Source: Streptomyces mesophilus
Lineage (GTDB): Bacteria > Actinomycetota > Actinomycetes > Streptomycetales > Streptomycetaceae
Assembly (NCBI RefSeq): GCF_011044995.1
Contig: NZ_JAAKZW010000027.1
Coordinates: forward strand, 1 to 50,405
Reading direction: 5' to 3'
DNA length: 50,405 nucleotides
Positions 31,322-39,511 of the stretch are shown here, piece after piece. The position numbers were made by a program, and so were the translations under genes. The notes under the pieces are model-generated. The model was not told the DNA's origin and ran no database searches. It saw only the letters and a list, made by a program, of their open reading frames with translations. Numbering within the stretch: position 1 is the stretch's first letter; the number at the start of each line of letters is the position of its first letter.

Positions 31322-32428
31322 GTGACCGAAGTGACCGGCGCCCCTGCCGACGTGCTGCACACCCTGTTCCACTCCGACCAGGGCGGCCATGAGCAGGTAG
31401 TGCTCTGCCAGGACCGAGTGAGCGGCCTCAAGGCCGTCATCGCCCTCCACTCCACCGCTCTGGGCCCCGCCCTCGGCGGCACCCGTTTCTACCCGTACGC
31501 GAGCGAGGCCGAGGCCGTCGCCGACGCGCTGAACCTCGCACGCGGGATGTCGTACAAGAACGCCATGGCCGGACTCGACCACGGCGGCGGCAAGGCCGTG
31601 ATCATCGGGGACCCCGAGAAGATCAAGAGCGAGGAACTGCTGCTCGCCTACGGCCGTTTCGTCGCCTCCCTCGGCGGCCGCTATGTGACGGCCTGCGATG
31701 TCGGTACGTACGTCGCCGACATGGACGTGGTCGCACGCGAGTGCCGCTGGACCACCGGCCGCTCCCCCGAGAACGGCGGCGCGGGCGACTCCTCCGTGCT
31801 CACCGCCTTCGGCGTCTACCAGGGCATGCGCGCCAGCGCCCAGCACCTGTGGGGCGACCCGTCGCTGCGCGGCCGCAAGGTCGGTGTCGCCGGCGTCGGC
31901 AAGGTCGGTCACCACCTCGTCGAGCACCTGGTCTCCGAAGGCGCCGAGATCGTCATCACGGACGTCCGCGAGGAATCCGTACAGCGGATTCTGGACAAGC
32001 ACCCGGGGGTCGTGACCTCGGTCGCCGACACCGACGAGCTGGTCCGCGTGGAGGGCCTCGACATCTACGCCCCGTGTGCGCTGGGCGGCGCCCTCAACGA
32101 CGTCTCCGTGCCGATGCTCACCGCGAAGATCGTCTGCGGTGCGGCCAACAACCAGCTCGAGCACCCGGGTGTGGAGAAGGACCTCGCGGACCGCGGCATC
32201 CTCTATGCCCCCGACTACGTGGTGAACGCCGGCGGCGTGATCCAGGTCGCCGACGAGCTGCACGGTTTCGACTTCGACCGCTGCAAGGCCAAGGCCTCGA
32301 AGATCTACGACACGACGCTGGCCATCTTCGACCGCGCCAAGGCGGACGGCATCCCGCCGGCCGCGGCGGCGGACCGGATCGCGGAGCAGCGGATGGCGGA
32401 GGCCCGCGCCGCACGGCGCGCGGTCTGA
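31322..32428 (+). CDS. vdh: Valine (branched-chain amino acid) dehydrogenase
   Basis: This 368-residue NAD-dependent Glu/Leu/Phe/Val dehydrogenase oxidatively deaminates valine, leucine and isoleucine. It feeds branched 2-oxo acids to fatty acid and polyketide precursor synthesis. The catalytic region shows [18 protein letters not shown], and the NAD-binding Rossmann motif is [11 protein letters not shown]. The sequence matches Streptomyces Vdh as I remember it almost throughout. The GTG at 31322 was chosen because GGGAG lies about nine bases upstream and known homologues start at this point; ATG 31307 has no binding site. It is divergent from the conserved gene upstream, with a palindrome between them. 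In other streptomycetes the gene is induced by valine and repressed by ammonium or glucose. Confidence 0.95.
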   Translation: MTEVTGAPADVLHTLFHSDQGGHEQVVLCQDRVSGLKAVIALHSTALGPALGGTRFYPYASEAEAVADALNLARGMSYKNAMAGLDHGGGKAVIIGDPEKIKSEELLLAYGRFVASLGGRYVTACDVGTYVADMDVVARECRWTTGRSPENGGAGDSSVLTAFGVYQGMRASAQHLWGDPSLRGRKVGVAGVGKVGHHLVEHLVSEGAEIVITDVREESVQRILDKHPGVVTSVADTDELVRVEGLDIYAPCALGGALNDVSVPMLTAKIVCGAANNQLEHPGVEKDLADRGILYAPDYVVNAGGVIQVADELHGFDFDRCKAKASKIYDTTLAIFDRAKADGIPPAAAADRIAEQRMAEARAARRAV

Positions 32429-32808
32429 GCCAAGGCCAAGCGCTGACCTGAGCGAGAGCTTGGTGCAGGCCTGAGCAAGGGCTCGGCGCTTGGCCTGAAT
32501 GTGTGCGATTCGGCGGGTCCTGGACGCCTTCTGTTCGGGACCCGTCCATGTCATCGGGGAGACAAGGCTCACGCTCGTCGGCGGGTCGCGCGTCCAGAAC
32601 AGGTTAAAATCGGGGCTGACCAGCGAGGACGGGGCTCTTCGCAGGTCCTCGTAGCAGGCGCGTCCTGTGGGCGGCGTACCGTATGGGCGCTGAAGCAGGT
32701 ACCGTTGAAGCCCTACGGCACGGTCTCTCCACGGAGAGTCCGTTCCTGATCATGAACGCGTGTCAAGACTCTGGGGCCAGTGCGCCCCATATCCAAGGGG
32801 GTCGAGCC
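32429..32808 (+). other. Intergenic region between vdh and the DUF3073 gene
   Basis: No gene is supported in these 380 bases. It holds an 11-bp inverted repeat (32433-32443 with 32486-32496, arm AGGCCAAGCGC) spanning 42 bases, probably the vdh terminator. A TAAAAT hexamer at 32605-32610 is a possible -10 for the next gene. A CTCTC-CACG-GAGAG hairpin lies near 32729. Confidence 0.45.
32433..32496 (+). terminator. Long-loop inverted repeat after vdh
   Basis: Arms AGGCCAAGCGC and GCGCTTGGCCT pair perfectly across 42 bases. The left arm begins five bases after the stop codon. Confidence 0.5.
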
Positions 32809-33063
32809 ATGGGGCGCGGCCGGGCAAAGGCCAAGCAGACGAAGGTCGCCCGCCAGCTGAAGTACAGCAGCGGCGGGACTGACCTGTCGCGTCTGGCCAA
32901 CGAGCTGGGCGCTTCTACTTCGCAGCAGCCGCCGAATGGCGAGCCGCTCGAAGATGATGACGAGGAAGACGACCCGTACGCCCAGTACGCGGATCTGTAC
33001 AACGACGACGAGGATGAGGACGAAGAGTCCGATCCGCCGTCGTCTCAGCGCCGCGGCGCTTGA
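32809..33063 (+). CDS. DUF3073-family small protein
   Basis: This 84-residue protein matches the actinobacterial DUF3073 family. A basic N-terminus, MGRGRAKAKQTKVARQLKY, is followed by SSGGTDLSRLANEL and a strongly acidic tail (DDDEEDDPYAQYADLYNDDEDEDEE). The basic-acidic arrangement suggests nucleic acid binding with an autoinhibitory or chaperone-like tail, but the role is unknown. The ATG at 32809 has AAGGGG upstream. A 17-bp terminator follows 15 bases after the stop. It separates vdh from the purM-purF block, and an upstream leader of several hundred bases suggests its own promoter. Confidence 0.88.
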   Translation: MGRGRAKAKQTKVARQLKYSSGGTDLSRLANELGASTSQQPPNGEPLEDDDEEDDPYAQYADLYNDDEDEDEESDPPSSQRRGA

Positions 33064-33078
33064 CCTCGTAAAGCGATA

Positions 33079-33119
33079 ACAGAACCCGGTCCGGCGAAGT
33101 CTGCCGGACCGGGTTCTGT
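33079..33119 (+). terminator. Terminator of the DUF3073 gene
   Basis: A 17-bp perfect stem (ACAGAACCCGGTCCGGC and its complement) has a seven-base loop. It starts 15 bases after the stop codon. Confidence 0.9.
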
Positions 33120-33171
33120 GCTGCGCTCATTTTGTGGGGGCGGCACAGGACTTGCCCGGGGGCACACACGT

Positions 33172-33210
33172 CGGCGCCCGCTCCTCATGAGGCATGAGGA
33201 GCGGGCGCCG
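33172..33210 (-). terminator. Terminator of purM
   Basis: An 18-bp perfect stem (CGGCGCCCGCTCCTCATG and its complement) with a three-base loop lies 11 bases after the purM stop on the minus strand. Confidence 0.88.
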
Positions 33211-33221
33211 TTGCGCAAGCA

Positions 33222-34298
33222 TCAGGCGCTGTAGTCGCCGACCATCTCGGCACCCGTCGCGTGGTCGCCGCGGTCCCTGATCTCGCCCGCGACCCACGCC
33301 TCGACCCCACGGTCCGCCAGCGTCTGGACGGCCACGTCCGCGGACTCCTCCGGCACGATCGCGATCATGCCGACGCCCATGTTGAGCGTCTTCTCCAGCT
33401 CCAGGCGGTCGACCGAGCCCGCCTTGCCCACCAGGTCGAAGACCGGGTCCGGGGTCCAGGTCGAGCGGTCCACGGTGGCGTGCAGAGCGGACGGGATCAC
33501 CCGGGCCAGGTTGGCCGCGAGGCCGCCGCCCGTGACGTGGCTGAACGCGTGCACCTCGGCGGTGCGGATCAGTGCCAGGCAGTCCAGGGAGTAGATCTTC
33601 GTCGGCTCGAGGAGCTCCTCGCCGAGGGTGCGGCCGAGCTCGGCCACCTCCTGCTCGAGGCGCATGCCGGCGCGGTCGAAGAGGACGTGCCGTACGAGCG
33701 AATACCCGTTGGAGTGAAGACCGGAGGACGCCATCGCAATGACGGCGTCACCCTTACGGATACGTTCCGCGCCCAGGACCTGGTCCGCCTCGACGGCGCC
33801 CGTGCCCGCGCCCGCGACGTCGAAGTCGTCCGGGCCGAGCAGACCCGGGTGCTCCGCGGTCTCGCCGCCGACGAGGGCGCAGCCCGCGAGGACACAGCCC
33901 TCGGCGATGCCCTTGACGATGGCGGCGACGCGCTCGGGGTGGACCTTGCCGACGCAGATGTAGTCGGTCATGAAGAGAGGTTCGGCGCCGCAGACCACGA
34001 TGTCGTCCATGACCATCGCGACGAGGTCGTGGCCGATGGTGTCGTAGACCCCGAGCTGGCGCGCGATGTCGACCTTGGTGCCGACGCCGTCGGTGGCCGA
34101 GGCGAGGAGCGGGCGGTCGAAGCGCTTGAGCGCGGAGGCGTCGAAGAGGCCGGCGAACCCGCCGAGGCCGCCGAGACCGGTGGTCTCGGGGCGCTGCGTC
34201 TTCTTCACCCACTCCTTCATCAGCTCGACGGCGCGGTCGCCCGCTTCGATGTCGACGCCTGCTGCGGCGTAAGAGGCACCGGACGTGGTCTCAGACAT
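33222..34298 (-). CDS. purM: Phosphoribosylformylglycinamidine cyclo-ligase
   Basis: This 358-residue cytoplasmic enzyme is AIR synthetase, which uses ATP to cyclise formylglycinamidine ribotide to aminoimidazole ribotide in de novo purine synthesis. Landmarks are YAAAGVDIEAGDRAVELMK at the N-terminus, LLASATDGVGTKVDIA, CGAEPLFMTDYICVGK, GGETAEHPG and HVTGGGLAANLARV, all typical of PurM. The length is normal for the family. The ATG at 34298 lies 37 bases after the purF stop, so purF-purM is an operon. An 18-bp terminator follows. The C-terminal tail GDYSA is short and variable. Confidence in function is high. Confidence 0.97.
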   Translation of the reverse strand: MSETTSGASYAAAGVDIEAGDRAVELMKEWVKKTQRPETTGLGGLGGFAGLFDASALKRFDRPLLASATDGVGTKVDIARQLGVYDTIGHDLVAMVMDDIVVCGAEPLFMTDYICVGKVHPERVAAIVKGIAEGCVLAGCALVGGETAEHPGLLGPDDFDVAGAGTGAVEADQVLGAERIRKGDAVIAMASSGLHSNGYSLVRHVLFDRAGMRLEQEVAELGRTLGEELLEPTKIYSLDCLALIRTAEVHAFSHVTGGGLAANLARVIPSALHATVDRSTWTPDPVFDLVGKAGSVDRLELEKTLNMGVGMIAIVPEESADVAVQTLADRGVEAWVAGEIRDRGDHATGAEMVGDYSA

Positions 34299-34335
34299 TG
34301 CCTGGGATCTTTCGGTCGAGAGAGGTGAAGGTGGC

Positions 34336-35871
34336 TTACGGCCGGCGGATCGCGTCGGTCGCTGCCGTGGCGGCGGCGCCCGCCGCCAGTTCCGTCTCCA
34401 GAAGCTGCTTGCCGAGCAGTTCGGGGTCGGGAAGCTCCATCGGGTATTCGCCGTCGAAGCAGGCGCGGCACAGATTCGGCTTGGCGATGGTGGTCGCCTC
34501 GATCATGCCGTCGATGGAGATGTACGAGAGGGAGTCGGCCCCGAGCGACGTGGCGATCTCGTCGACCGTCATGCCGTTGGCGATGAGCTCGGCGCGGGTC
34601 GCGAAGTCGATGCCGAAGAAGCAGGGCCACTTCACGGGCGGCGACGAGATGCGGATGTGCACCTCGGCGGCGCCGGCCTCGCGGAGCATCCGTACGAGCG
34701 CGCGCTGGGTGTTGCCGCGGACGATCGAGTCATCGACGACCACCAGGCGCTTGCCCTTGATGACTTCCTTGAGCGGATTGAGCTTGAGACGGATGCCGAG
34801 CTGGCGGATCGTCTGCGAGGGCTGGATGAAGGTGCGGCCGACGTAGGCGTTCTTCACCAGGCCCGAGCCGTACGGGATGCCGCTGGCCTCGGCGTAGCCG
34901 ATCGCGGCGGGCGTGCCGGACTCCGGCGTCGCTATCACCAGGTCGGCCTCGACCGGGTACTCCTTGGCGAGCTTGCGGCCCATCTCCACGCGGGAGAGGT
35001 ACACGTTGCGGCCGGCGATGTCGGTGTCGGGGCGCGCGAGGTAGACGTACTCGAAGACGCAGCCCTTGGGCTTGGCCTCGGCGAAGCGGGAGGTGCGCAG
35101 ACCGTTCTCGTCGATGGCGATCATCTCGCCGGGCTCGACCTCGCGGACATACGCGGCGCCGCAGATGTCGAGGGCCGCGGACTCGGAGGCCACGACCCAG
35201 CCGCGCTCGAGGCGGCCGAGGACCAGCGGGCGGATGCCCTGCGGGTCGCGGGCCGCGTACAGCGTGCCCTCGTCCATGAAGACGAGCGAGAAGGCGCCAC
35301 GGACCTCGGGCAGGACCTTGGCGGCGGCTTCCTCTATGGTCAGCGGCTTGCCGTCGTCGTCCTGCTGGCCCGCGAGGAGCGCGGTGACCAGGTCGGTGTC
35401 GTTGGTCGCGGCGACCTTGACGGAGCGGCTGCTGTGGTCCTGGGGCAGGTCGGCGACCATCTCGGCGAGGTGGGCCGTGTTGACCAGGTTGCCGTTGTGG
35501 CCGAGCGCGATCGAGCCGTGCGCGGTGGCGCGGAAGGTCGGCTGTGCGTTCTCCCACACCGAGGCACCGGTCGTCGAATAGCGGGCGTGACCGACCGCGA
35601 TATGACCCTGGAGCGAACCGAGGGAGGTCTCGTCGAAGACCTGGGACACGAGGCCCATGTCCTTGAAGACGAGGATCTGGGAACCATTGCTGACCGCGAT
35701 TCCCGCGGACTCCTGGCCCCTGTGTTGGAGGGCGTAAAGCCCGAAGTAAGTGAGTTTGGCGACCTCTTCGCCGGGAGCCCAGACACCGAAGACGCCGCAA
35801 GCGTCCTGGGGGCCTTTCTCGCCGGGGAGCAGATCATGACTGAGTCGACCGTCACCACGTGGCACGCCCAC
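34336..35871 (-). CDS. purF: Amidophosphoribosyltransferase
   Basis: This 511-residue enzyme catalyses the first committed step of purine synthesis, forming phosphoribosylamine from PRPP and glutamine. It begins with a short propeptide before the catalytic cysteine of the Ntn glutaminase domain (QDACGVFG, Cys25 from this start), which must be cleaved off. The PRPP-binding motif VVVDDSIVRGNTQ is in the C-terminal half. The start is GTG at 35871; a second GTG at 35865 gives VPRGDG and is equally plausible. No clear binding site is seen before either. A 14-bp palindrome 50 bases upstream also occurs upstream of purS. CxxC-like cysteines for an iron-sulfur cluster were not examined in detail. Confidence 0.96.
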   Translation of the reverse strand: MGVPRGDGRLSHDLLPGEKGPQDACGVFGVWAPGEEVAKLTYFGLYALQHRGQESAGIAVSNGSQILVFKDMGLVSQVFDETSLGSLQGHIAVGHARYSTTGASVWENAQPTFRATAHGSIALGHNGNLVNTAHLAEMVADLPQDHSSRSVKVAATNDTDLVTALLAGQQDDDGKPLTIEEAAAKVLPEVRGAFSLVFMDEGTLYAARDPQGIRPLVLGRLERGWVVASESAALDICGAAYVREVEPGEMIAIDENGLRTSRFAEAKPKGCVFEYVYLARPDTDIAGRNVYLSRVEMGRKLAKEYPVEADLVIATPESGTPAAIGYAEASGIPYGSGLVKNAYVGRTFIQPSQTIRQLGIRLKLNPLKEVIKGKRLVVVDDSIVRGNTQRALVRMLREAGAAEVHIRISSPPVKWPCFFGIDFATRAELIANGMTVDEIATSLGADSLSYISIDGMIEATTIAKPNLCRACFDGEYPMELPDPELLGKQLLETELAAGAAATAATDAIRRP

Positions 35872-35921
35872 GAGTGTAGGCGAGATCGACCCATGCTCCG
35901 AATGCGGTACCCCTGGATCTT

Positions 35922-35935
35922 CGTACGAACGTACG
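35922..35935. promoter_or_regulatory. Candidate purine operator at purF
   Basis: CGTACG-AA-CGTACG is a perfect palindrome 51-64 bases upstream of the purF start. Its minus-strand reading agrees with the purS-upstream palindrome CGTAGGTTCCTACG at 12 of 14 positions. Confidence 0.45.
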
Positions 35936-35938
35936 GGA

Positions 35939-35969
35939 AGCCCCCCGGACGTGGGACGTTCGGGGGGCT
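35939..35969 (-). terminator. Terminator of the secreted-protein gene
   Basis: AGCCCCCCG pairs with CGGGGGGCT and ACGT with ACGT across a short centre, with one mismatch. It is 30 bases after the stop of the gene at 36000-37040 and directly precedes the purF palindrome. Confidence 0.75.
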
Positions 35970-35999
35970 GCTCGTGGGTGACTCGAAACCGGGTCAGCC

Positions 36000-37040
36000 C
36001 TACTTGAAGGTCTCGTAGGGGTACGCGTAGTCGGGGTACGAGTACGGCGACACGGACGTCTCCGGCAGCTCGGGAGCCTCGGCCATCTCAGGCATCTCGG
36101 GCAGCTTGGACTCGAAGGTGAACGAAGGCTCCGCCTGGGAGCCGGTCCCGCTGCCCGCCCGGTCCGCGGTCGCCGTCGGGGTCGGTACCGCACTGGCCGT
36201 CGGCGACGGGGGCTGCGAGACGGGGGGCTGCGAGGCCGGCGGCTGACCGCCGCCGAGCAGGCCGCCGAGGATGCCGTCGACCGTGCCGAGCAGGCCGCCC
36301 TCGATCTTGGCGCCGACGTTGGCGTCGAGCCTGAGGCCGAGGACCGCGAGCAGGTCGATGTCGTTGAGCAGCGACAGCGTCGCGTTGACGTTCAGGAGCG
36401 GGGAGCCGCCGACGAACAGGTCCACACCGAGGTCGGCGTTGAGCTTCGCGGCCACGGCGGCGTCGAGCTTGACGTCCGCGTCGAGCATCACGCTGTTCGT
36501 CTTGACGTCCACGTTGCCCTTGGTGAGCTTCGGCGCCGTGAACGTGCCGAGCTTCACCTCGGCCGAGGCCTTCGCGTCGGCGAGCGTGCCGATGATCGCG
36601 CCCGCGGTGAGGTCGGCCTTGAGGTCCTTGAGCAGGACGGCCGTCTTGGCCTTGGTGTTCACCAGGCCGAGGCAGGTCTTCGTGAGGTTCAGATTGCCCG
36701 CGACCTTGGCGTCCACGGCGGCGAGGCCGCCGGCCTGCACACCGAGGCTGAGGCCGGTCGCGAGCTGCAGCAGCTCCTGACCCTTGTCGTCCTTGGGGAC
36801 CTCGCAGTCGGCGGTCAGCTGGGTCAGGATCAGGCCCTTGGCCTTGAGATCGGCGAGCAGCTTCGCGTCGAGGTCGAGCTTGACGATGCCGCCGTCGACG
36901 GGGGCGGTCTTCTCGTCGGCGTTCGCGGCGGCCGGCGGCGGTGTGGGCTCGGCGGCCGCGGTGGCGGAGGCGATGGGCAGGGCGACGGCGGTGGCCGTGA
37001 GTGCGGTGGCGAGCAGCGCGGCAGGTATGTGGTGCTTCAT
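36000..37040 (-). CDS. Secreted repeat-like protein of unknown function
   Basis: This 346-residue exported protein has a clear signal peptide (about 1-29, ALLATALTATAVALPIASATA). The mature N-terminal 230 residues are built from recurring amphipathic segments rich in Leu, Val, Asp and Lys, for example VKLDLDAKLLADLKAKG, AVDAKVAGNLNL and LDADVKLDAAVAAKLNADLG, suggesting a repetitive beta or coiled structure. A Pro/Ser/Thr linker and a tyrosine-rich end (YSYPDYAYPYETFK) follow. Two cysteines (DCEV and TCLG) may pair. The ATG at 37040 has AAGGAGAG upstream. There is no sorting signal or membrane anchor. It is divergent from an LAETG-anchored metalloprotease. No family is recognised. Confidence 0.75.
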   Translation of the reverse strand: MKHHIPAALLATALTATAVALPIASATAAAEPTPPPAAANADEKTAPVDGGIVKLDLDAKLLADLKAKGLILTQLTADCEVPKDDKGQELLQLATGLSLGVQAGGLAAVDAKVAGNLNLTKTCLGLVNTKAKTAVLLKDLKADLTAGAIIGTLADAKASAEVKLGTFTAPKLTKGNVDVKTNSVMLDADVKLDAAVAAKLNADLGVDLFVGGSPLLNVNATLSLLNDIDLLAVLGLRLDANVGAKIEGGLLGTVDGILGGLLGGGQPPASQPPVSQPPSPTASAVPTPTATADRAGSGTGSQAEPSFTFESKLPEMPEMAEAPELPETSVSPYSYPDYAYPYETFK

Positions 37041-37305
37041 GCGTCTCTCTCCTTGACGGGTTGCGCAAGTACGCACAGTCGAGCCAAGGGCACGGAGAGT
37101 CACTCCGCGATTCCTGGGGGTGCGTACGGGGGACTGCGCCCCTTCCGCCCCTCCTGCCACGTCGTACGGCGGCCTGATTCTTAGCCGGGCCTTAAGCGGG
37201 CCCTAAGGCAGGGAGAGGAGGGGACCGATTCCGGCACGTGATCGCTAGCGTGCGCCGGGCACATCGGAGTTGATCGCAGTTCGCAGTCCGGAAGGATCCC
37301 CCCAC
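37041..37305. promoter_or_regulatory. Divergent promoter region with inverted repeats
   Basis: This region separates two exported-protein genes. It contains GCCTTA-N9-TAAGGC (37189-37209) with a neighbouring CTTAGC half-site at 37179-37184, and TGCG-CAAGTA-CGCA near 37062-37075. These may be operators; no clear promoter hexamers were assigned. Confidence 0.35.
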
Positions 37306-38643
37306 ATGCGCCTGTCCCCCCGCACCCTGCTGATATCGGCCACCGCCGTCGCCCTGGCCGGTATCGCCGCGCCGGCCCAGGCCGCCGACTCCCCTGAGAA
37401 GCGCCGGGTGCAGGTGGTGATGGTGAACTTCTCCGACAGCACGTTCCCGGACCCGGCGGCGACCAAGTCCCTGCTGCAGAAGTCCTACTTCGGCGAGAGC
37501 AAGTCGCTGACCTCGTACTACAACGAGGTGACCCGGGGAGCGACGACCTTCGAGGCGGCCGGTGGAGGCATTCTCGACCCGATCGAGCTGCCCATGTCGG
37601 CGGCCGGCTGCGACAGCTCGAAGATCTCCGACCTGACGTACCAGGCGCTGGAGAAGAAGGGCATCACCGAGGAGGACTACGAGCACGTCTCGATCGTCTT
37701 CCCGAACCAGAAGACCGACTGCGACTATCTCGCGCTCGGTTCGGTCGGCGGCGGCACGACGTGGATGCCGATCGACGGCGCGGAGATCTCGATGACGGCC
37801 CTGGTGCACGAGTTCGGGCACAACTTCGGCTACAGCCACCAGCTGCGCGAGCGCTGCACCTCCGCCGACCTCGCGAGCTGCAAGGCGAGCGAGGACACCA
37901 GCCACAAGACGCCGATGGGCGGCGGCGGTTGGGCCGCCGGGCTCACGGCGCCCGAGCTGATCCACAGCAAGTGGCTGTCCGGCGACGAGGCGGTCAAGGT
38001 CGCCAAGTCCGGTACGTACACGGTGCGTTCGCTGTACGGGAGCGGCGCCGGGGTGCGCGCCCTGGACATTCCGCTCGGCGAGGACCGTCTGGTGGTCGAG
38101 GTGCGCGGCGCGTCGGGGACGGTGGACGGGCGGATCTCGGGTGTGCACGCGTACCGGGCGCCGAAGGGCGACTACGCCGAAGCGGCCCTGGTGGACACCA
38201 CGGACGCCGACCACTGGTCCGACAAGGGCGCGGCGGACGCGGACGCGCTGGCCGCGGGCACGACGCTGACCGACGCGGGCGAGAAGGTGTCCGTGAAGGT
38301 CCTCGCGTCGGGCGACGGCAAGGCGACGGTCGCGGTGAGCCTGGACGGCGTACCGGCTCCGGCCGAGGCGCCCGCGGAGAAGCCCGCGCAGGAGACCTCC
38401 TCAGGAGACTCCGCGCAGCAGCCCACGGAGAAGCCCGCCTCGGGTGCCGAGGTCCAGACCGAGAGCGAGCAGCCCGCCGCCCCGGCCTCCGATGACGACG
38501 AACTCGCCGAGACCGGGGCCGAGTCGGACACCGCCGTCCCCGTGGCCGCGGGTGGTGCGCTGCTGCTCGCGCTGGGCGCGGTCTTCGCGGCGCGCGGCCG
38601 TCGTCGCGCCGCTACTGCCCGCTCGGGGCGGCATTCGCGCTGA
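37306..38643 (+). CDS. Surface-anchored M6-like metalloprotease with LAETG sorting signal
   Basis: This 445-residue protein has a signal peptide (about 1-27, ending AQA-AD), a zinc metalloprotease domain (about 30-230), a beta-rich domain, a Pro/Ala/Glu linker and a C-terminal sortase signal. The zinc motif HEFGHNFGYSH (168-178) has three histidines and the catalytic glutamate, as in M6/gametolysin-like enzymes. The end LAETG (400-404), a hydrophobic helix and RGRRR form a class E sortase signal of the kind used by chaplins in Streptomyces. The ATG at 37306 has GAAGGAT upstream. The last 32 bases overlap the convergent META-domain gene. It is probably a wall-bound endopeptidase; the substrate is unknown. 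Confidence 0.88.
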   Translation: MRLSPRTLLISATAVALAGIAAPAQAADSPEKRRVQVVMVNFSDSTFPDPAATKSLLQKSYFGESKSLTSYYNEVTRGATTFEAAGGGILDPIELPMSAAGCDSSKISDLTYQALEKKGITEEDYEHVSIVFPNQKTDCDYLALGSVGGGTTWMPIDGAEISMTALVHEFGHNFGYSHQLRERCTSADLASCKASEDTSHKTPMGGGGWAAGLTAPELIHSKWLSGDEAVKVAKSGTYTVRSLYGSGAGVRALDIPLGEDRLVVEVRGASGTVDGRISGVHAYRAPKGDYAEAALVDTTDADHWSDKGAADADALAAGTTLTDAGEKVSVKVLASGDGKATVAVSLDGVPAPAEAPAEKPAQETSSGDSAQQPTEKPASGAEVQTESEQPAAPASDDDELAETGAESDTAVPVAAGGALLLALGAVFAARGRRRAATARSGRHSR

Positions 38644-39442
38644 TTCCGCTGCCGCCCTTGGTCAGGGTCAGCGCGCGGTGCGTGACCTTGTAGTCGACCG
38701 TGCCGTCGAAGAGCTGGAGCAGCGCGCGCTCCGTCTTCATCTGGGCGTCCGGACACATCTTGCGGGTGGTGCCGGCCGGGCCGAGGGCGATGGTGCCGTT
38801 CTTGTGGACGGTGGCCTTGGCGTTGACGTTGTTGCAGCCCAGGTTGCCGGTCACGCGGCCGTCCTTGCCGAAGGTCAGATGCGCTTTCGCGTCCTTCGGC
38901 AGGGACGCCGCCGTGTCCCCCTTGAGCACCGCGGTGACCTGCCACTTCGTGCCGGTCAGCGGCGCGGGCTCGACGCGCTCGAGCGTGATGGAGTCGCCCT
39001 TGGCGCCGGTCAGTTCGACCTTGTCGCCGTTCGCCTTCGCCTTGAGCTCGCCCTCGAACACGGAGAACGCGCGGTCCTCGAAGTCGTCACCGCAGTACAT
39101 CTCGGTCCGCGCGAGCGAGCCCACCTTGACCGTGCCGCCGGTGAGATCGACCTTGCCGGAGAAGGAGTTGCAGCCGAAGGTCCCCTGGACCCGGCCGTCC
39201 TTCGAGATCTCGAAGTACGCCCCGCCACGCGGCGGCTGCGCCTTCTTGCCGCCGACGGTGAGGCTCTCGACGCCCCACTGGACGCCGGTGAGCTCGGGTC
39301 CGGTCGCGACGGAGGTCTGCCCGGAGCCCGCGCCGCCGCCCCCGGTGGCCTTCTCGTCACCGCAGGCGGCGAGCAGTCCGAGCGCGGCGAGCGCGGCTGC
39401 GGAGCTGATCACTGCCTTGTGTGTTCCTCGCTGGGTGTACAT
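38612..39442 (-). CDS. Two-META-domain lipoprotein
   Basis: This 276-residue lipoprotein has lipobox LLAAC (Cys27) and two META/HslJ-type domains (about 50-150 and 160-265, PF03724 family). Each shows the characteristic FGCNSFSG or LGCNNVNA core preceded by a T-G-x-x-W strand. HslJ proteins of other bacteria are linked to stress or novobiocin tolerance, but this family's role in Streptomyces is unclear. ATG 39442 gives a normal lipoprotein leader. The 3' end overlaps the convergent metalloprotease gene by 32 bases, so antisense transcription could affect either. A hairpin with a duplicated arm lies just upstream. Confidence 0.88.
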   Translation of the reverse strand: MYTQRGTHKAVISSAAALAALGLLAACGDEKATGGGGAGSGQTSVATGPELTGVQWGVESLTVGGKKAQPPRGGAYFEISKDGRVQGTFGCNSFSGKVDLTGGTVKVGSLARTEMYCGDDFEDRAFSVFEGELKAKANGDKVELTGAKGDSITLERVEPAPLTGTKWQVTAVLKGDTAASLPKDAKAHLTFGKDGRVTGNLGCNNVNAKATVHKNGTIALGPAGTTRKMCPDAQMKTERALLQLFDGTVDYKVTHRALTLTKGGSGISANAAPSGQ

Positions 39443-39472
39443 GCCGATGTGACGGGCGAGGTGGGGGTGTCG

Positions 39473-39511
39473 GTTCCCCTCGGTTCCCCTCGGTTCACGA
39501 GCGAGGGGAAC
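39473..39511 (-). terminator. Terminator with a duplicated arm
   Basis: The arm GTTCCCCTCG occurs twice in tandem (39473-39482 and 39483-39492) before its complement CGAGGGGAAC (39502-39511). Either copy can pair, giving alternative stems. It directly follows the stop of the gene at 39512-40306. Confidence 0.6.
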
